Of a stretch of DNA of 64,000 nt, positions 48,541 through 57,917 are shown in pieces. Made by a program: the position numbers and the translations under genes. Position 1 is the first letter of the stretch. Each line of letters opens with the position of its first letter. The DNA is taken from contig CACMCA010000007.1 of NCBI GenBank assembly GCA_902612005.1, positions 1-64,000 of the forward strand, in the 5' to 3' direction. The stretch comes from an uncultured Prochlorococcus sp. GTDB taxonomy: Bacteria > Cyanobacteriota > Cyanobacteriia > PCC-6307 > Cyanobiaceae. A model generated the notes under the pieces. It worked only from the letters and a program-made list of their open reading frames with translations. It had not been told where the DNA came from and searched no databases.

Positions 48541-50160
48541 ATGAATTTTAATTTGAAGTTCGAAAAATTAAATAAAACAAATAACCAAAGAAAGCACTAT
48601 GGGAAAATACTCACTGTAAGGCTGCCATGTAATCCAATATTTCCAATAGGACCAATCTATTTGGCTGACCATATTCATAAATGTTTTCCAGCTGTAGAAC
48701 AGCAATTCATTGATCTAGCAATAATTCCATCAAATAAAGTCTCCAAATATTTATCTAGAAAAATTGATCAATTTAGACCACATCTAATCATTTTTTCATG
48801 GAGAGATATACAAATTTACGCACCTGTTGATGGTAGAAGTGGAAATCCCCTACAAAACTCTTTTGAAGTTTTCTATTCAAAAAACATCCTAAAAAAAATT
48901 AGAGGTTCTTGGGGAGGATTAAAATTAATTGCATCTCATTATGGAGAAATATATAGAAATACTTCTTTAGTAAAGATGGGACTAAAAAGATCACAAAAAT
49001 ACAACAAAAATGTAAAAGTAATATTAGGAGGAGGTGCTGTTAGTGTCTTCTATGAACAATTGGGGAATCTACTCCCGAAAGGAACTGTTATTTCAGTTGG
49101 AGAGGGAGAAAATCTAATAGAAAAAATCATTAGAGGAGATTCAATAAAGGAAGAAAGATGTTATATTGCTGGACAAAAACCCCGGAATAAATTAATACAT
49201 GAACAACCTTCAGGCACTATTAAAACTGCCTGCAACTATAAATACATTAAATCAATATGGCCTGAATTCAATTGGTATATAGAAGGTGGAGACTACTACG
49301 TAGGAGTTCAAACGAAAAGAGGTTGTCCTCATAATTGCTGCTTCTGTGTTTATACGGTTGTGGAGGGTAAGCAAGTTCGCGTTAATCCTGTTAACGAAGT
49401 AATCAAAGAAATGAAGCAATTATATGATCTTGGAGTAAGGGGATTTTGGTTCACAGATGCACAGTTTATTCCAGCCAAAAAACATATTGAAGATGCAAAA
49501 ACACTTTTGCAAGCAATTAAAGATCAAGGCTGGGACGATATTAATTGGGCTGCCTACATTAGAGCAGATAATATTGATGCTGAGCTAGCTCAGCTTATGG
49601 TTGATACAGGTATGAGCTATTTTGAAATAGGTATAACGTCGGGATCTCAAGAACTTGTAAGAAAAATGAGATTAGCGTATGACCTTGAAACTGTTTTAAA
49701 TAATTGCAGAATGCTAGTAAAATCGGGTTTCAAGAATCATGTTTCAGTTAATTATTCATTTAATGTTTTTGATGAAACGCCTAGCACCATAAGACAAACA
49801 ATTGCTTACCATAGAGAATTAGAAAATATTTTTGGTAAAGGGTTAGTCGATCCAGCTATATTCTTTATAGGTTTGCAACCTCACACTCTTCTTGAGAAAT
49901 ACGCCTTGGAACATAAAATTTTGAAGCCAAATTATAATCCAATGAGCATGATGCCCTGGACAGCAAGAAAACTTCTATGGAATCCAGGCTCATTAGGGAA
50001 AAAACTTGGTCAAGTATGCTTAGAAGCTTTTGATAATCCAGAAGATGAATTTGGCAAAACAGTTATCGACATTCTTGAGAGAGAATATGGGAAGTCTTCC
50101 TTAAAAGAATCCTTAAAAGTCCGTCCCTTATCAGAAAGGAAATTAGCTCATTCTAAATAA
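48541..50160 (+). CDS. Radical SAM protein with B12-binding-like N-terminal domain, function unknown
   Basis: 539 residues. The first ~215 residues resemble a cobalamin-binding Rossmann fold (RLPCNPIFPIGPIYLADHI, FRPHLIIFSW, VILGGGAVSVFYEQL), without an obvious DxHxxG motif. The radical SAM domain follows, with cluster cysteines C262, C266 and C269 (GCPHNCCFC, C-x3-C-x2-C). The C-terminal region contains YFEIGITSGSQELVRKMRLA. I do not recognise a specific function. Such enzymes often do methylations or ring chemistry on cofactors or lipids. Confidence 0.85.
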   Translation: MNFNLKFEKLNKTNNQRKHYGKILTVRLPCNPIFPIGPIYLADHIHKCFPAVEQQFIDLAIIPSNKVSKYLSRKIDQFRPHLIIFSWRDIQIYAPVDGRSGNPLQNSFEVFYSKNILKKIRGSWGGLKLIASHYGEIYRNTSLVKMGLKRSQKYNKNVKVILGGGAVSVFYEQLGNLLPKGTVISVGEGENLIEKIIRGDSIKEERCYIAGQKPRNKLIHEQPSGTIKTACNYKYIKSIWPEFNWYIEGGDYYVGVQTKRGCPHNCCFCVYTVVEGKQVRVNPVNEVIKEMKQLYDLGVRGFWFTDAQFIPAKKHIEDAKTLLQAIKDQGWDDINWAAYIRADNIDAELAQLMVDTGMSYFEIGITSGSQELVRKMRLAYDLETVLNNCRMLVKSGFKNHVSVNYSFNVFDETPSTIRQTIAYHRELENIFGKGLVDPAIFFIGLQPHTLLEKYALEHKILKPNYNPMSMMPWTARKLLWNPGSLGKKLGQVCLEAFDNPEDEFGKTVIDILEREYGKSSLKESLKVRPLSERKLAHSK

Positions 50161-50175
50161 TAAATACAATCGTTA

Positions 50176-50493
50176 TTAATCCTCTTTCTCAATTGAACTA
50201 GAAATTCCTTTAGATTTTAATGATTCTGAGTAGAATTCTGCTGGCTCTAAATCACAAACAATTACCAAACCTACACCCGTATTGTGTGCCTCAAGCATTA
50301 TGGATATAGCATCTTGTTCGCTTAATTGAGGCACAACTTCTCTTAGGGTAATTGTTACATACTCCATAGAATTAACTGGGTCATTATGAAGTAAAACCTT
50401 ATATTTTGGAGATTTATTTTTTAACTCAGCAGGTTTCTTTTCAATCACTGCTGAATTGTTACTTACACTTTGTTCTAACTTTATAGATGGCAT
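50176..50493 (-). CDS. clpS: ATP-dependent Clp protease adaptor ClpS
   Basis: 105 residues. The family core is present: KYKVLLHNDPVNSMEYVTITL carries the Asp/Asn N-degron contacts, and ISIMLEAHNTGVGLVIVCDLEPAEFY is the following helix and strand. ClpS delivers N-end-rule substrates to ClpAP/ClpCP. The N-terminal tail (residues 1-30) is polar and disordered. Cyanobacteria often have two ClpS proteins; which one this is cannot be told from sequence alone. Confidence 0.93.
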   Translation of the reverse strand: MPSIKLEQSVSNNSAVIEKKPAELKNKSPKYKVLLHNDPVNSMEYVTITLREVVPQLSEQDAISIMLEAHNTGVGLVIVCDLEPAEFYSESLKSKGISSSIEKED

Positions 50494-50525
50494 TAGAATT
50501 TTTGAGAGTCTAAAATTACTAACAA

Positions 50526-51752
50526 TTATATATTAATTATTCTTTCCATTGCATCAATTACATTTGATCGAGAGTTAAATGCTGACAAACGAAAATAACC
50601 TTCTCCTGACAATCCAAATCCGCTCCCAGGTGTTCCTACTACACTAACTTTTTGAAGAAGGAAATCAAAAAAGTCCCAAGATGTCATTTGATCAGGAACT
50701 TTAACCCAGATATAAGGAGCATTGTCCCCACCATAAACTTTATATCCTGCATTCTGAAGTTTATTTTTCATAATTTTTGCATTTTCCATATAAAAATCAA
50801 TTAAACCTCTAATCTGTTTCTTCCCTTCAAAAGAATAAACAGCCTCTGCTCCTCTCTGAACAACATAACTTACTCCATTGAACTTCGTAGACTGTCGCCT
50901 ATTCCAAAGAGGCCATAAGTCTATTTCCTCATTTGTTGAGCTCAAACCTTTGAGGTTTTTAGGTATTACTGTAAAAGCACATCTAACTCCAGTAAATCCA
51001 GCATTCTTTGAAAAAGATCTAAATTCTATAGCACAATCTTTTGCTCCCTCAATCTCATATATTGAATGTGGAATATCATTATCTTGGATAAATGCTTCAT
51101 AAGCTGCATCAAAAAGTATTAGAGAATTATTTTGAATGGCATAGTCAACCCACTTTTTCAATTCTTTTTTAGTGATAGTTGCTCCAGTCGGATTATTAGG
51201 AAAACAAAGATATAAAATATCAATTTTTTTTTCAGGTAGTTTTGGCAGAAAGTTGTTCCCCTCGTTTATTGGAAGATATGTTAATCCTTGATAAGTACCA
51301 TTTTCAAGAACATTGCCAGTTCTGCCTGTCATAACGTTACTATCCACATAAACAGGATAAACAGGATCAGTTACAGCAATTGAATTATCTTTGCCAAGAA
51401 TATCTAAAATATTGCTACTATCGCATTTAGAACCATCTGAAACAAAGATTTCTTCAGGTGAAATTTGACAGCCTCTCGAAATAAAATCATTTTCAGATAT
51501 TTTTTCTCTGAGCCAAGAATAACCTTGTTCTGGTCCATAACCTCTAAAACCATCTGTTGTTCCCATATCATTTAAAGCTTTACCCATAGCCTCTATGCAT
51601 GCTCTAGGTAATGGTTCTGTAACATCTCCAATGCCAAGCTTAATGATTTCTGCACTCTTATTTGATTGAGAATATTTTTTTACTCTTTTTGCAATTTCAG
51701 GGAATAAATAGCCTGCTTTGAGTTTTAAATAATTTTCGTTAACTTGAACCAC
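50526..51752 (-). CDS. dapL: LL-diaminopimelate aminotransferase
   Basis: Makes LL-diaminopimelate directly from tetrahydrodipicolinate and glutamate for lysine and peptidoglycan, the route used by cyanobacteria and plants. 408 residues, class I PLP fold. K249 in [14 protein letters not shown] is the PLP lysine, [11 protein letters not shown] the PLP-binding turn, and the N-terminal [14 protein letters not shown] the DapL signature. It lies 32 bases upstream of clpS on the same strand. Confidence 0.95.
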   Translation of the reverse strand: MVQVNENYLKLKAGYLFPEIAKRVKKYSQSNKSAEIIKLGIGDVTEPLPRACIEAMGKALNDMGTTDGFRGYGPEQGYSWLREKISENDFISRGCQISPEEIFVSDGSKCDSSNILDILGKDNSIAVTDPVYPVYVDSNVMTGRTGNVLENGTYQGLTYLPINEGNNFLPKLPEKKIDILYLCFPNNPTGATITKKELKKWVDYAIQNNSLILFDAAYEAFIQDNDIPHSIYEIEGAKDCAIEFRSFSKNAGFTGVRCAFTVIPKNLKGLSSTNEEIDLWPLWNRRQSTKFNGVSYVVQRGAEAVYSFEGKKQIRGLIDFYMENAKIMKNKLQNAGYKVYGGDNAPYIWVKVPDQMTSWDFFDFLLQKVSVVGTPGSGFGLSGEGYFRLSAFNSRSNVIDAMERIINI

Positions 51753-51778
51753 TTTAGATAAAAAATTTCACCAATATT

Positions 51779-51829
51779 AGAATAATGTATCAACGTGCTT
51801 TAGTGTTGATTAGATGTTAATATTATTCT
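51779..51829. promoter_or_regulatory. Nested inverted repeat in the dapL-rne divergent region
   Basis: Outer arms AGAATAAT (51779-51786) and ATTATTCT (51822-51829) enclose inner arms ATCAAC (51789-51794) and GTTGAT (51805-51810) with a 10-base loop. The rest of the 297-base gap is AT-rich without genes. It lies 26 bases from the dapL start and about 220 bases before rne, so it might be an operator for dapL or part of a long rne leader. No function is established. Confidence 0.5.
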
Positions 51830-52049
51830 AGTTATGATTAATACAAGAGATAATCATGGCTATGAATTAACTTTCAATTAGTTTGGAAATCGTTTAAAGC
51901 TCTATAAATAGCAGAATTCACTCACTACTAAATTGATTAATTTTAAAAACTAAATAACAATAGCTATAAAAAATTGCTTTATTAAAAGATAAAATTTAAT
52001 TCTTTAATTTAGATGATTTTCAAAATCCAAATCATTCAGAATCAATTAT

Positions 52050-53870
52050 ATGTCTCAGCAAATTATCATCGCTGAGCAGGCTCGAATTGCAGCACTACTC
52101 ACAGATGATCGAGTTGATGAATTAATCGTCGCACAAGGTCAATATCAAATTGGCGATATTTTTTTAGGAACAGTTGAAAATGTTCTCCCTGGAATTGATG
52201 CTGCTTTCATAAATATTGGTGAAAGTGAGAAAAATGGATTTATCCATGTTTCAGATTTAGGTCCACTAAGACTCAAAAAAGGGACATTTGGAATAACCGA
52301 ATTACTTGAACCAAAACAAAAAGTTCTAGTTCAGGTAATAAAGGAACCCACAGGATCTAAAGGGCCTAGATTAACCGGAAGTATTTCAATCCCAGGAAAA
52401 TATTTGATATTACAGCCATATGGCCAAGGAGTGAATATTTCAAGAAAAATAAATACAGAAACGGAACGAAGCCGTTTGAAAGCTCTTGGAGTTTTAATTA
52501 AACCATCTAGTACAGGCTTATTATTTAGAACAGAGGCTGAAAAGATAAAAGAAGAACTTCTAATTGAAGATTTAGAAAGTTTAATCCAACAATGGGAAAA
52601 TGTACTAAAAGTTTCTGAGACTTCTAATCCGCCAAATTTAGTAAAAAGAGATGATGATTTTTCTCTTAAAATCTTAAGAGATCATATAAAAGAATCAACT
52701 AAAAACATAATTATCGATAGTAAATTTTCAGTTGCAAGGGCAAAAGAATTTTTAATAAATTATGAATCTGATATAGCTATTGAATTTCACGATAACAGTT
52801 TAAACCAACATATTTTCGAGAAATACGAAATTAAGAAAACAATACAAAAAGCTCTCCAGCCAAGAGTAGATCTTCCTTCGGGGGGTTATATCATTATTGA
52901 ACCTACTGAAGCTTTAACAGTAATAGATGTAAACTCTGGATCATTTACAAGATCAGCCAACTCAAGACAAACCGTTTTGTGGACGAACTGCGAAGCAGCA
53001 GTTGAAATCTCAAGACAAATGAAATTAAGAAACATAGGTGGAGTTATTGTAGTAGATTTTATTGATATGGAATCTCGAAGAGATCAATTTCAGTTACTTG
53101 AGCATTTTACCTCAGCAATAAAAGATGATTCTGCTAGGCCTCAAATAGCTCAGCTTACTGAATTAGGCTTAGTAGAGCTAACTAGAAAAAGACAAGGTCA
53201 AAATATATATGAATTATTCGGTAAAAAATGTTCTACATGCGATGGTACAGGACATGTAGAAAATATATTAAATCACGAAATTTCTAACTTAAAAATTAAA
53301 AATGTTGAAAATAAATCTTATCAATCAAACAATCTAAAATCGTTAGATATAAATAATTCTCAATCAATTGATGAGCAGGAAAAAATAATTGAAAAGGAAT
53401 TACTCAACTCCAAAGACCTTAATAAAGAGAATTCTTCTAATAAAAAGGAAAATGATAATGATAATTTGAACCAATCAAATTCAAAAGAAAAAAATATAAT
53501 AACAGTTGATCTTACTGATGAAGAAAAAATTGTTTTCAGCCAATTAGGTATTAATCCACTTATAAAGTTAGGTAAAGAATATCTCACCATCAATAATTTT
53601 GTACGTTTAAAAGACAGTAATGAGGAAAAGGAAAAACCCTTAAATAATAAAAAAACAAAAGCAAAACAAATTAAAAAAATCTCAAGATCGGAAGAAGAAA
53701 AGATTGAAATTAAAATTGAAGAGAATGCAAGCTCTAAAGTTAAGTCAACTAATAAAACTAATGAAAATAATGAAGGTATATTTATAGATAAAAAGGATGA
53801 AACTGAACCTACAGACGAGCTAAACAATGCAAGAAAAAAAAGAAGAAGATCTTCAGCAAGCATCGAATAA
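52050..53870 (+). CDS. rne: Ribonuclease E
   Basis: 606 residues, the short cyanobacterial RNase E. An S1 domain occupies about residues 35-120. Catalytic aspartates are D293 in IDVNSG and D336/D339 in VVDFIDM. The zinc-link motif CSTC is at 394-397. The C-terminal ~200 residues are polar and low complexity, ending in a basic stretch ([15 protein letters not shown]) of the kind that recruits partners. It overlaps rnhB by 44 bases. The long AT-rich upstream region could hold a leader. Confidence 0.96.
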   Translation: MSQQIIIAEQARIAALLTDDRVDELIVAQGQYQIGDIFLGTVENVLPGIDAAFINIGESEKNGFIHVSDLGPLRLKKGTFGITELLEPKQKVLVQVIKEPTGSKGPRLTGSISIPGKYLILQPYGQGVNISRKINTETERSRLKALGVLIKPSSTGLLFRTEAEKIKEELLIEDLESLIQQWENVLKVSETSNPPNLVKRDDDFSLKILRDHIKESTKNIIIDSKFSVARAKEFLINYESDIAIEFHDNSLNQHIFEKYEIKKTIQKALQPRVDLPSGGYIIIEPTEALTVIDVNSGSFTRSANSRQTVLWTNCEAAVEISRQMKLRNIGGVIVVDFIDMESRRDQFQLLEHFTSAIKDDSARPQIAQLTELGLVELTRKRQGQNIYELFGKKCSTCDGTGHVENILNHEISNLKIKNVENKSYQSNNLKSLDINNSQSIDEQEKIIEKELLNSKDLNKENSSNKKENDNDNLNQSNSKEKNIITVDLTDEEKIVFSQLGINPLIKLGKEYLTINNFVRLKDSNEEKEKPLNNKKTKAKQIKKISRSEEEKIEIKIEENASSKVKSTNKTNENNEGIFIDKKDETEPTDELNNARKKRRRSSASIE

Positions 53871-54444
53871 AGTATCCGAAGTTGGAATTGATGAAGTTGG
53901 AAGGGGGGCAATTTTTGGTCCAGTTTTTTCAGCAGTTTGTGTATTAACTGAAAAAAATAAATTTATCTTAAAAAAATATGGAGTAACAGATAGTAAAAAA
54001 TTGACTCCCAAAAAAAGAAAATTACTTTTACCAAAAATCTTATCGCTCTCTTCAGATTATGGAATTGGACAATCTTCGGTTAGAGAAATAGATAAGTTAG
54101 GTATAAGAGTTGCAACAGAACTTTCAATGATAAGAGCTTTAAAAAAATTAAAAAAGGAGCCATCTGAATTAATAATTGATGGCCCCTTATTATTAAGGCC
54201 ATGGAACGGAATTCAGAAAAACATAATATCTGGAGACTCAAAGTTTATCTCGATAGCTTCAGCAAGCATAGTTGCCAAAGTTTCCCGCGACAATTTAATG
54301 GAGAGGTTAGAAAAAAAATACTCAGGATACTTGATCTTTAAAAATAAAGGTTATGGTACTAAAGAACATCTTTCATCAATCAAAAAAAATGGAATAACTA
54401 AACTTCATAGGAAAAGTTTTTTAAAAAAATCAAACCTTATTTAA
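53827..54444 (+). CDS. rnhB: Ribonuclease HII
   Basis: Removes RNA from RNA-DNA hybrids and single ribonucleotides. 205 residues. The active-site motif [14 protein letters not shown] begins at residue 20, with the later acidic residues in LIIDGPLLL and [13 protein letters not shown]. The ATG at 53827 lies 44 bases inside rne in another frame; no ATG, GTG or TTG lies between it and the conserved motif, so this start is required. The overlap suggests translational coupling to RNase E. The 3' end overlaps the convergent DUF1997 gene by 15 bases. Confidence 0.95.
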   Translation: MQEKKEEDLQQASNKVSEVGIDEVGRGAIFGPVFSAVCVLTEKNKFILKKYGVTDSKKLTPKKRKLLLPKILSLSSDYGIGQSSVREIDKLGIRVATELSMIRALKKLKKEPSELIIDGPLLLRPWNGIQKNIISGDSKFISIASASIVAKVSRDNLMERLEKKYSGYLIFKNKGYGTKEHLSSIKKNGITKLHRKSFLKKSNLI

Positions 54445-54948
54445 TTCACACCAATCTAAAAAATCTTTTACTAGTTGCTGTTGAACCCTTGACTTTATAC
54501 CTAATAGAATCCCATTTAATACCGAATGACCAGTAGATTCCAAAATTTTCTTTGGCACTAGCTTTAGTAGAGGGGGTTGGCTTACAGATACCCCAAGAAG
54601 CGCCTCACCTTCTAATCCAATATCAGTTGCTTCCAAATTTGCTTTCAAAATAAGATTAAAATCATTTATCATCCCCAAACCATCCAATGTACTTTCAAGA
54701 GCACTCATTTTTAGAATTCCATCTTTATTTTCTACCGCAATTGAGACAACAGGGTTAATATCTAATTGAAAAACCTTAAAACTTGTTACTGTATACTTAT
54801 ATCTACCTGCTCCTTCTGGTACTAATTTTTTGGAGTCAAGCATTGCTCCAACAACTCTTTCTTCTTCCAAAAGATATTTAGAAAGATATTCTTTATTACG
54901 TGTTACAGAAAGCTTTAGTTTCTGTTTAGCATCAAAAGACAATAGCAT
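54430..54948 (-). CDS. DUF1997 family protein
   Basis: 172 residues, no membrane helix or signal. [47 protein letters not shown] and [42 protein letters not shown] are typical of the DUF1997 family, which is confined to cyanobacteria and plastids. It has a START/polyketide-cyclase-like beta-rich layout. Function unknown. It is divergent from pheA with a 52-base gap. Confidence 0.8.
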   Translation of the reverse strand: MLLSFDAKQKLKLSVTRNKEYLSKYLLEEERVVGAMLDSKKLVPEGAGRYKYTVTSFKVFQLDINPVVSIAVENKDGILKMSALESTLDGLGMINDFNLILKANLEATDIGLEGEALLGVSVSQPPLLKLVPKKILESTGHSVLNGILLGIKSRVQQQLVKDFLDWCELNKV

Positions 54949-55000
54949 TTTCTATATTCCTCCAATGCTTATTTGATCTCTTTTTTTTTTACGATTAATC

Positions 55001-55846
55001 ATGCGCAAACAAGTTGCATATTTAGGTCCTAAAGGAACATACGCAGAAAAAGCAGCTAATATATTATCAAAGCTTGCTAATTTTCAGACACCTATATTTG
55101 TACCATGTAATGGGTTACATTCGGTCATTAAATCAATAGCGTATAACAATTGTGATGCTGCTGTAGTCCCTATAGAAAATTCCGTAGAAGGTGGAGTTAC
55201 GGCCACTCTAGATGCCCTTTGGAAATTTCCTGAAATTTTTATAAATAAAGCAATTGTTTTACCTATAAAACATGCATTAATTAGTGATGGAGAACTTTCA
55301 AATATTTCAGAAGTATTATCTCATCCTCAAGCATTGGCTCAATGTTCAGAATGGTTATCTGAAAATCTTCCAAATGCAATTCCTCTACAAACAAATTCAA
55401 CATCAGAAGCTGTCAATATGGTTAAGGGAAGTAAATTCAGAGCTGCAATAGGTTCAAAATCATTAATTCAAATCGAAGGCCTTAAAGAATTAGCCTTTCC
55501 TATTAATGATGTACCGGGTAATTGCACTAGATTTGTTTTATTGAGTAAGGAAGCGAATTCAAGTTTAGCTAATATTGCCAGTTTTGCTTTTTCATTAATA
55601 TCAAATAAACCTGGTGCGTTGCTGAAAGCAATAAAATATATTGCGGATTTTGGGTTTAATATGAGTAAAATTGAATCTAGACCTTCAAAAAGAGAATTAG
55701 GCGAATATATAATTTATATTGATTTAGAAATAGATAATCAATATAACATTAAAAATTTTATTGAATTAAAAAATAGGTTAATGCCACTTTGCAAGAATTT
55801 TGTAGATTTTGGAAATTATTTTTCTGAAAATGTTGAACTAGATTAA
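55001..55846 (+). CDS. pheA: Prephenate dehydratase
   Basis: Converts prephenate to phenylpyruvate for phenylalanine synthesis. 281 residues, without a fused chorismate mutase. Dehydratase signatures are PLKGTYAEKA-like at the start (LGPKGTYAEKAA), VPIENSVEGGVTATLD and the conserved TRF in GNCTRFVLLS. The C-terminal ACT domain (SNKPGALLKAIKYIADFGFN) should sense phenylalanine for feedback inhibition. It is convergent with the methyltransferase gene after one base. Confidence 0.95.
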   Translation: MRKQVAYLGPKGTYAEKAANILSKLANFQTPIFVPCNGLHSVIKSIAYNNCDAAVVPIENSVEGGVTATLDALWKFPEIFINKAIVLPIKHALISDGELSNISEVLSHPQALAQCSEWLSENLPNAIPLQTNSTSEAVNMVKGSKFRAAIGSKSLIQIEGLKELAFPINDVPGNCTRFVLLSKEANSSLANIASFAFSLISNKPGALLKAIKYIADFGFNMSKIESRPSKRELGEYIIYIDLEIDNQYNIKNFIELKNRLMPLCKNFVDFGNYFSENVELD

Positions 55847-55847
55847 T

Positions 55848-56783
55848 TTATCCTCTACATTTATAAACTCCAAACTCCATTAAACCTTTTCTGAATGCCC
55901 AATTCATTAGAAGGATTGTTGGTATTTCTCTGATCGACTTCACTATCCCAAATGGGCCAAGTGACAAAATTGTTAAGGGCCTTCGAATGCCTTCAACAAT
56001 GGATTCGTACCATGAAGGATTTGTATAGGAATTCCAATTTTCAGAAATAACTCTTCCTGAACTATTTTTGTTATTTCTAAGAATGTTACCGAATTCGTTG
56101 ATGCTAATAAAATTAGGATGTACCCATTGTTCAAGTAATTGTTCAAGAACTAACTTCTCTAAAAATGATGGAGGGTATGAATTGAGATCTCTTGAGTTCC
56201 AATCAGCTAATGCCAAATACCCTCCAGGTCTTAGAGTTCTCAGCATTTCATCTGCAAACCTATTTTTATCATTCATGTGTGCACCAGCCTCAACACTCCA
56301 GACGGCATCAAAAGATCCATCTTCAAATTTCAAATCCAAAGCATCCATAACTTGGAAGTGACAATTTAGTCCATGAGGAGTAAGTTCTCTTGCTCTTCTA
56401 ACTTGAGCAGGACTAATTGTAATACCAGTAACATTAAACCCATAATATTCTGCAAGAATCCTAGAACTCCCCCCTATTCCACAACCTACATCGAGGATTC
56501 TGGATCCCTTTGGTAATTTATCTAAACCACTCCATTTGACTAATTCATGAACGAAATGAACTTTAGCCTTTCTAAAATCAATATTTTTTTGCCCTAAGGG
56601 ATAAAAACCCAAATGTATATGTTCTCCCCACAATCTCTCAAGTAATTTATCTTGGGTCCAAGCATCATATGCAGAAGCCACTGTGCCTGAGGAAATATAT
56701 TTTCTCGCATTGACTCTCCAGATTATAGAAAGAACTATAAAGAATAAGGCTAGTAAAAAAAAAGGGAATAATAATTCAAACAT
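55848..56783 (-). CDS. MPBQ/MSBQ methyltransferase (tocopherol and plastoquinone synthesis)
   Basis: 311 residues. An N-terminal membrane anchor (LFPFFLLALFFIVLSIIWRV) is followed by a class I SAM domain with motif I ILDVGCGIGGSSRILAEYYG. The sequence, including WGEHIHLGFYP, SVEAGAHMNDKNRF and the C-terminal SIREIPTILLMNWAF, closely recalls Synechocystis Sll0418, the 2-methyl-6-phytyl/solanesyl-benzoquinol methyltransferase. It should act at the thylakoid or envelope membrane. Its start directly abuts the stop of the Lon-domain gene, so they are probably co-transcribed. Confidence 0.85.
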   Translation of the reverse strand: MFELLFPFFLLALFFIVLSIIWRVNARKYISSGTVASAYDAWTQDKLLERLWGEHIHLGFYPLGQKNIDFRKAKVHFVHELVKWSGLDKLPKGSRILDVGCGIGGSSRILAEYYGFNVTGITISPAQVRRARELTPHGLNCHFQVMDALDLKFEDGSFDAVWSVEAGAHMNDKNRFADEMLRTLRPGGYLALADWNSRDLNSYPPSFLEKLVLEQLLEQWVHPNFISINEFGNILRNNKNSSGRVISENWNSYTNPSWYESIVEGIRRPLTILSLGPFGIVKSIREIPTILLMNWAFRKGLMEFGVYKCRG

Positions 56784-57440
56784 TTAATTTTCTTTTATAT
56801 CAGGAAAACTTTCTTTCAAGGCTGTTCTTGCTGCTAGTTGTTTTCTTGTGTGATCAAGCATTTCATATTCTCTTTGCAAACGGGTAAAAGTATTTCTTTC
56901 CTCAAGAAGTCTTTGCTGTTCCTCAGCAACAGGACCGCCCAAGTGAGCTCCTATCCAAAATGATAAGTCAATTGGATTATCAGGTAATTTATCAGGTAGA
57001 TTTTTCTTAGTATTGGTCAATTTACTCGTTAAATTAATAACATCACTAAGTGCTTCTTTTACTGAATTTTTTAAAGAATCTAATTTTTGAAAGTCATCAC
57101 TACTATCATCACTAATCCAACTAACCATCGCGGAATAAAAAGGTGTGGAACGCATAATTTCTAAGACTTGAAATCTTTGTTGTCCAAGAGTGATAATGTT
57201 ACTTCTCCCATCCTCTGCAGTTTGATGTTTTATTATTTGTGCGCAACATCCAACATTAGCCATACTTTTGGTAGTTGGATCCAACTTAATAACTCCAAAC
57301 ATCGAATCACTCTCAAGAACAGTTTGAAGCATAATCCTATATCTCGATTCAAAAATATGTAAAGGCAATACTTCTTGAGGGAAAAGGACTACCTCTGGCA
57401 AAGGAAATAAAGGTAATTCCCTTACTGAGAGTTCTCCCAT
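56784..57440 (-). CDS. Lon substrate-binding (N-terminal) domain protein
   Basis: 218 residues made only of the LON N-terminal (PUA-like) domain plus a helical tail. The start ELPLFPLPEVVLFPQEVLPLHIFE is diagnostic, followed by MFGVIKLD and NVGCCAQIIKH. There is no AAA or protease domain. Stand-alone LON-domain proteins are common in cyanobacteria and plastids; their role is unclear, possibly in protein quality control. It follows rpsJ after 56 bases. Confidence 0.88.
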   Translation of the reverse strand: MGELSVRELPLFPLPEVVLFPQEVLPLHIFESRYRIMLQTVLESDSMFGVIKLDPTTKSMANVGCCAQIIKHQTAEDGRSNIITLGQQRFQVLEIMRSTPFYSAMVSWISDDSSDDFQKLDSLKNSVKEALSDVINLTSKLTNTKKNLPDKLPDNPIDLSFWIGAHLGGPVAEEQQRLLEERNTFTRLQREYEMLDHTRKQLAARTALKESFPDIKEN

Positions 57441-57496
57441 TTAAACCTCATTTCACTGTTTGTATACTAATCAATTTAGGGCGGTTCCGGGATTTA

Positions 57497-57817
57497 TTAA
57501 AGTTTAACTTCTATATCTACACCACTCGGAAGATCTAGTTTCATTAAAGCATCAATAGTTTTTGCAGTAGGACTGTAGATATCTATTATTCTTCTATGTG
57601 TTCTTGTTTCAAAATGCTCTCTAGAATCTTTATCAACATGTGGTGATCTTAGGACACAATAAATCTTCCTTTTTGTAGGTAAAGGTATTGGACCTATTGC
57701 TGAGGCAGAGGTAGTATCAGCAGTTTGGATAATTTTGTCACAAGATAAATCAAGCATTCTTCTGTCAAATGCTTTGAGCCTTATTCTTATTTTTTGTTGT
57801 GCAATAGATGCAGTCAT
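57497..57817 (-). CDS. rpsJ: 30S ribosomal protein S10
   Basis: 106 residues. [20 protein letters not shown] at the start and [21 protein letters not shown] at the centre are unmistakable for S10, which lies in the 30S head and also serves as NusE in antitermination. It closes the core of the str operon, 100 bases after tufA, with a stem-loop in the spacer. Confidence 0.97.
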   Translation of the reverse strand: MTASIAQQKIRIRLKAFDRRMLDLSCDKIIQTADTTSASAIGPIPLPTKRKIYCVLRSPHVDKDSREHFETRTHRRIIDIYSPTAKTIDALMKLDLPSGVDIEVKL

Positions 57818-57840
57818 AATTTCAAATAACTTCTAGTAAG

Positions 57841-57862
57841 GGGTCATTGATTAAAATGACCC
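57841..57862 (-). promoter_or_regulatory. Stem-loop in the tufA-rpsJ spacer
   Basis: A perfect 8-bp inverted repeat, GGGTCATT at 57841-57848 and AATGACCC at 57855-57862, with a 6-base loop, extendable by a G-U and an A-U pair. On the minus strand there is no following U-run, so it is more likely an mRNA processing, stability or partial-attenuation element than a full terminator. It lies 23 bases before the rpsJ start. Confidence 0.55.
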
Positions 57863-57917
57863 TTATCCATAAACCTATATTAGATGATTGAGGTTAAATT
57901 TTTAAAATTCAAATTTA

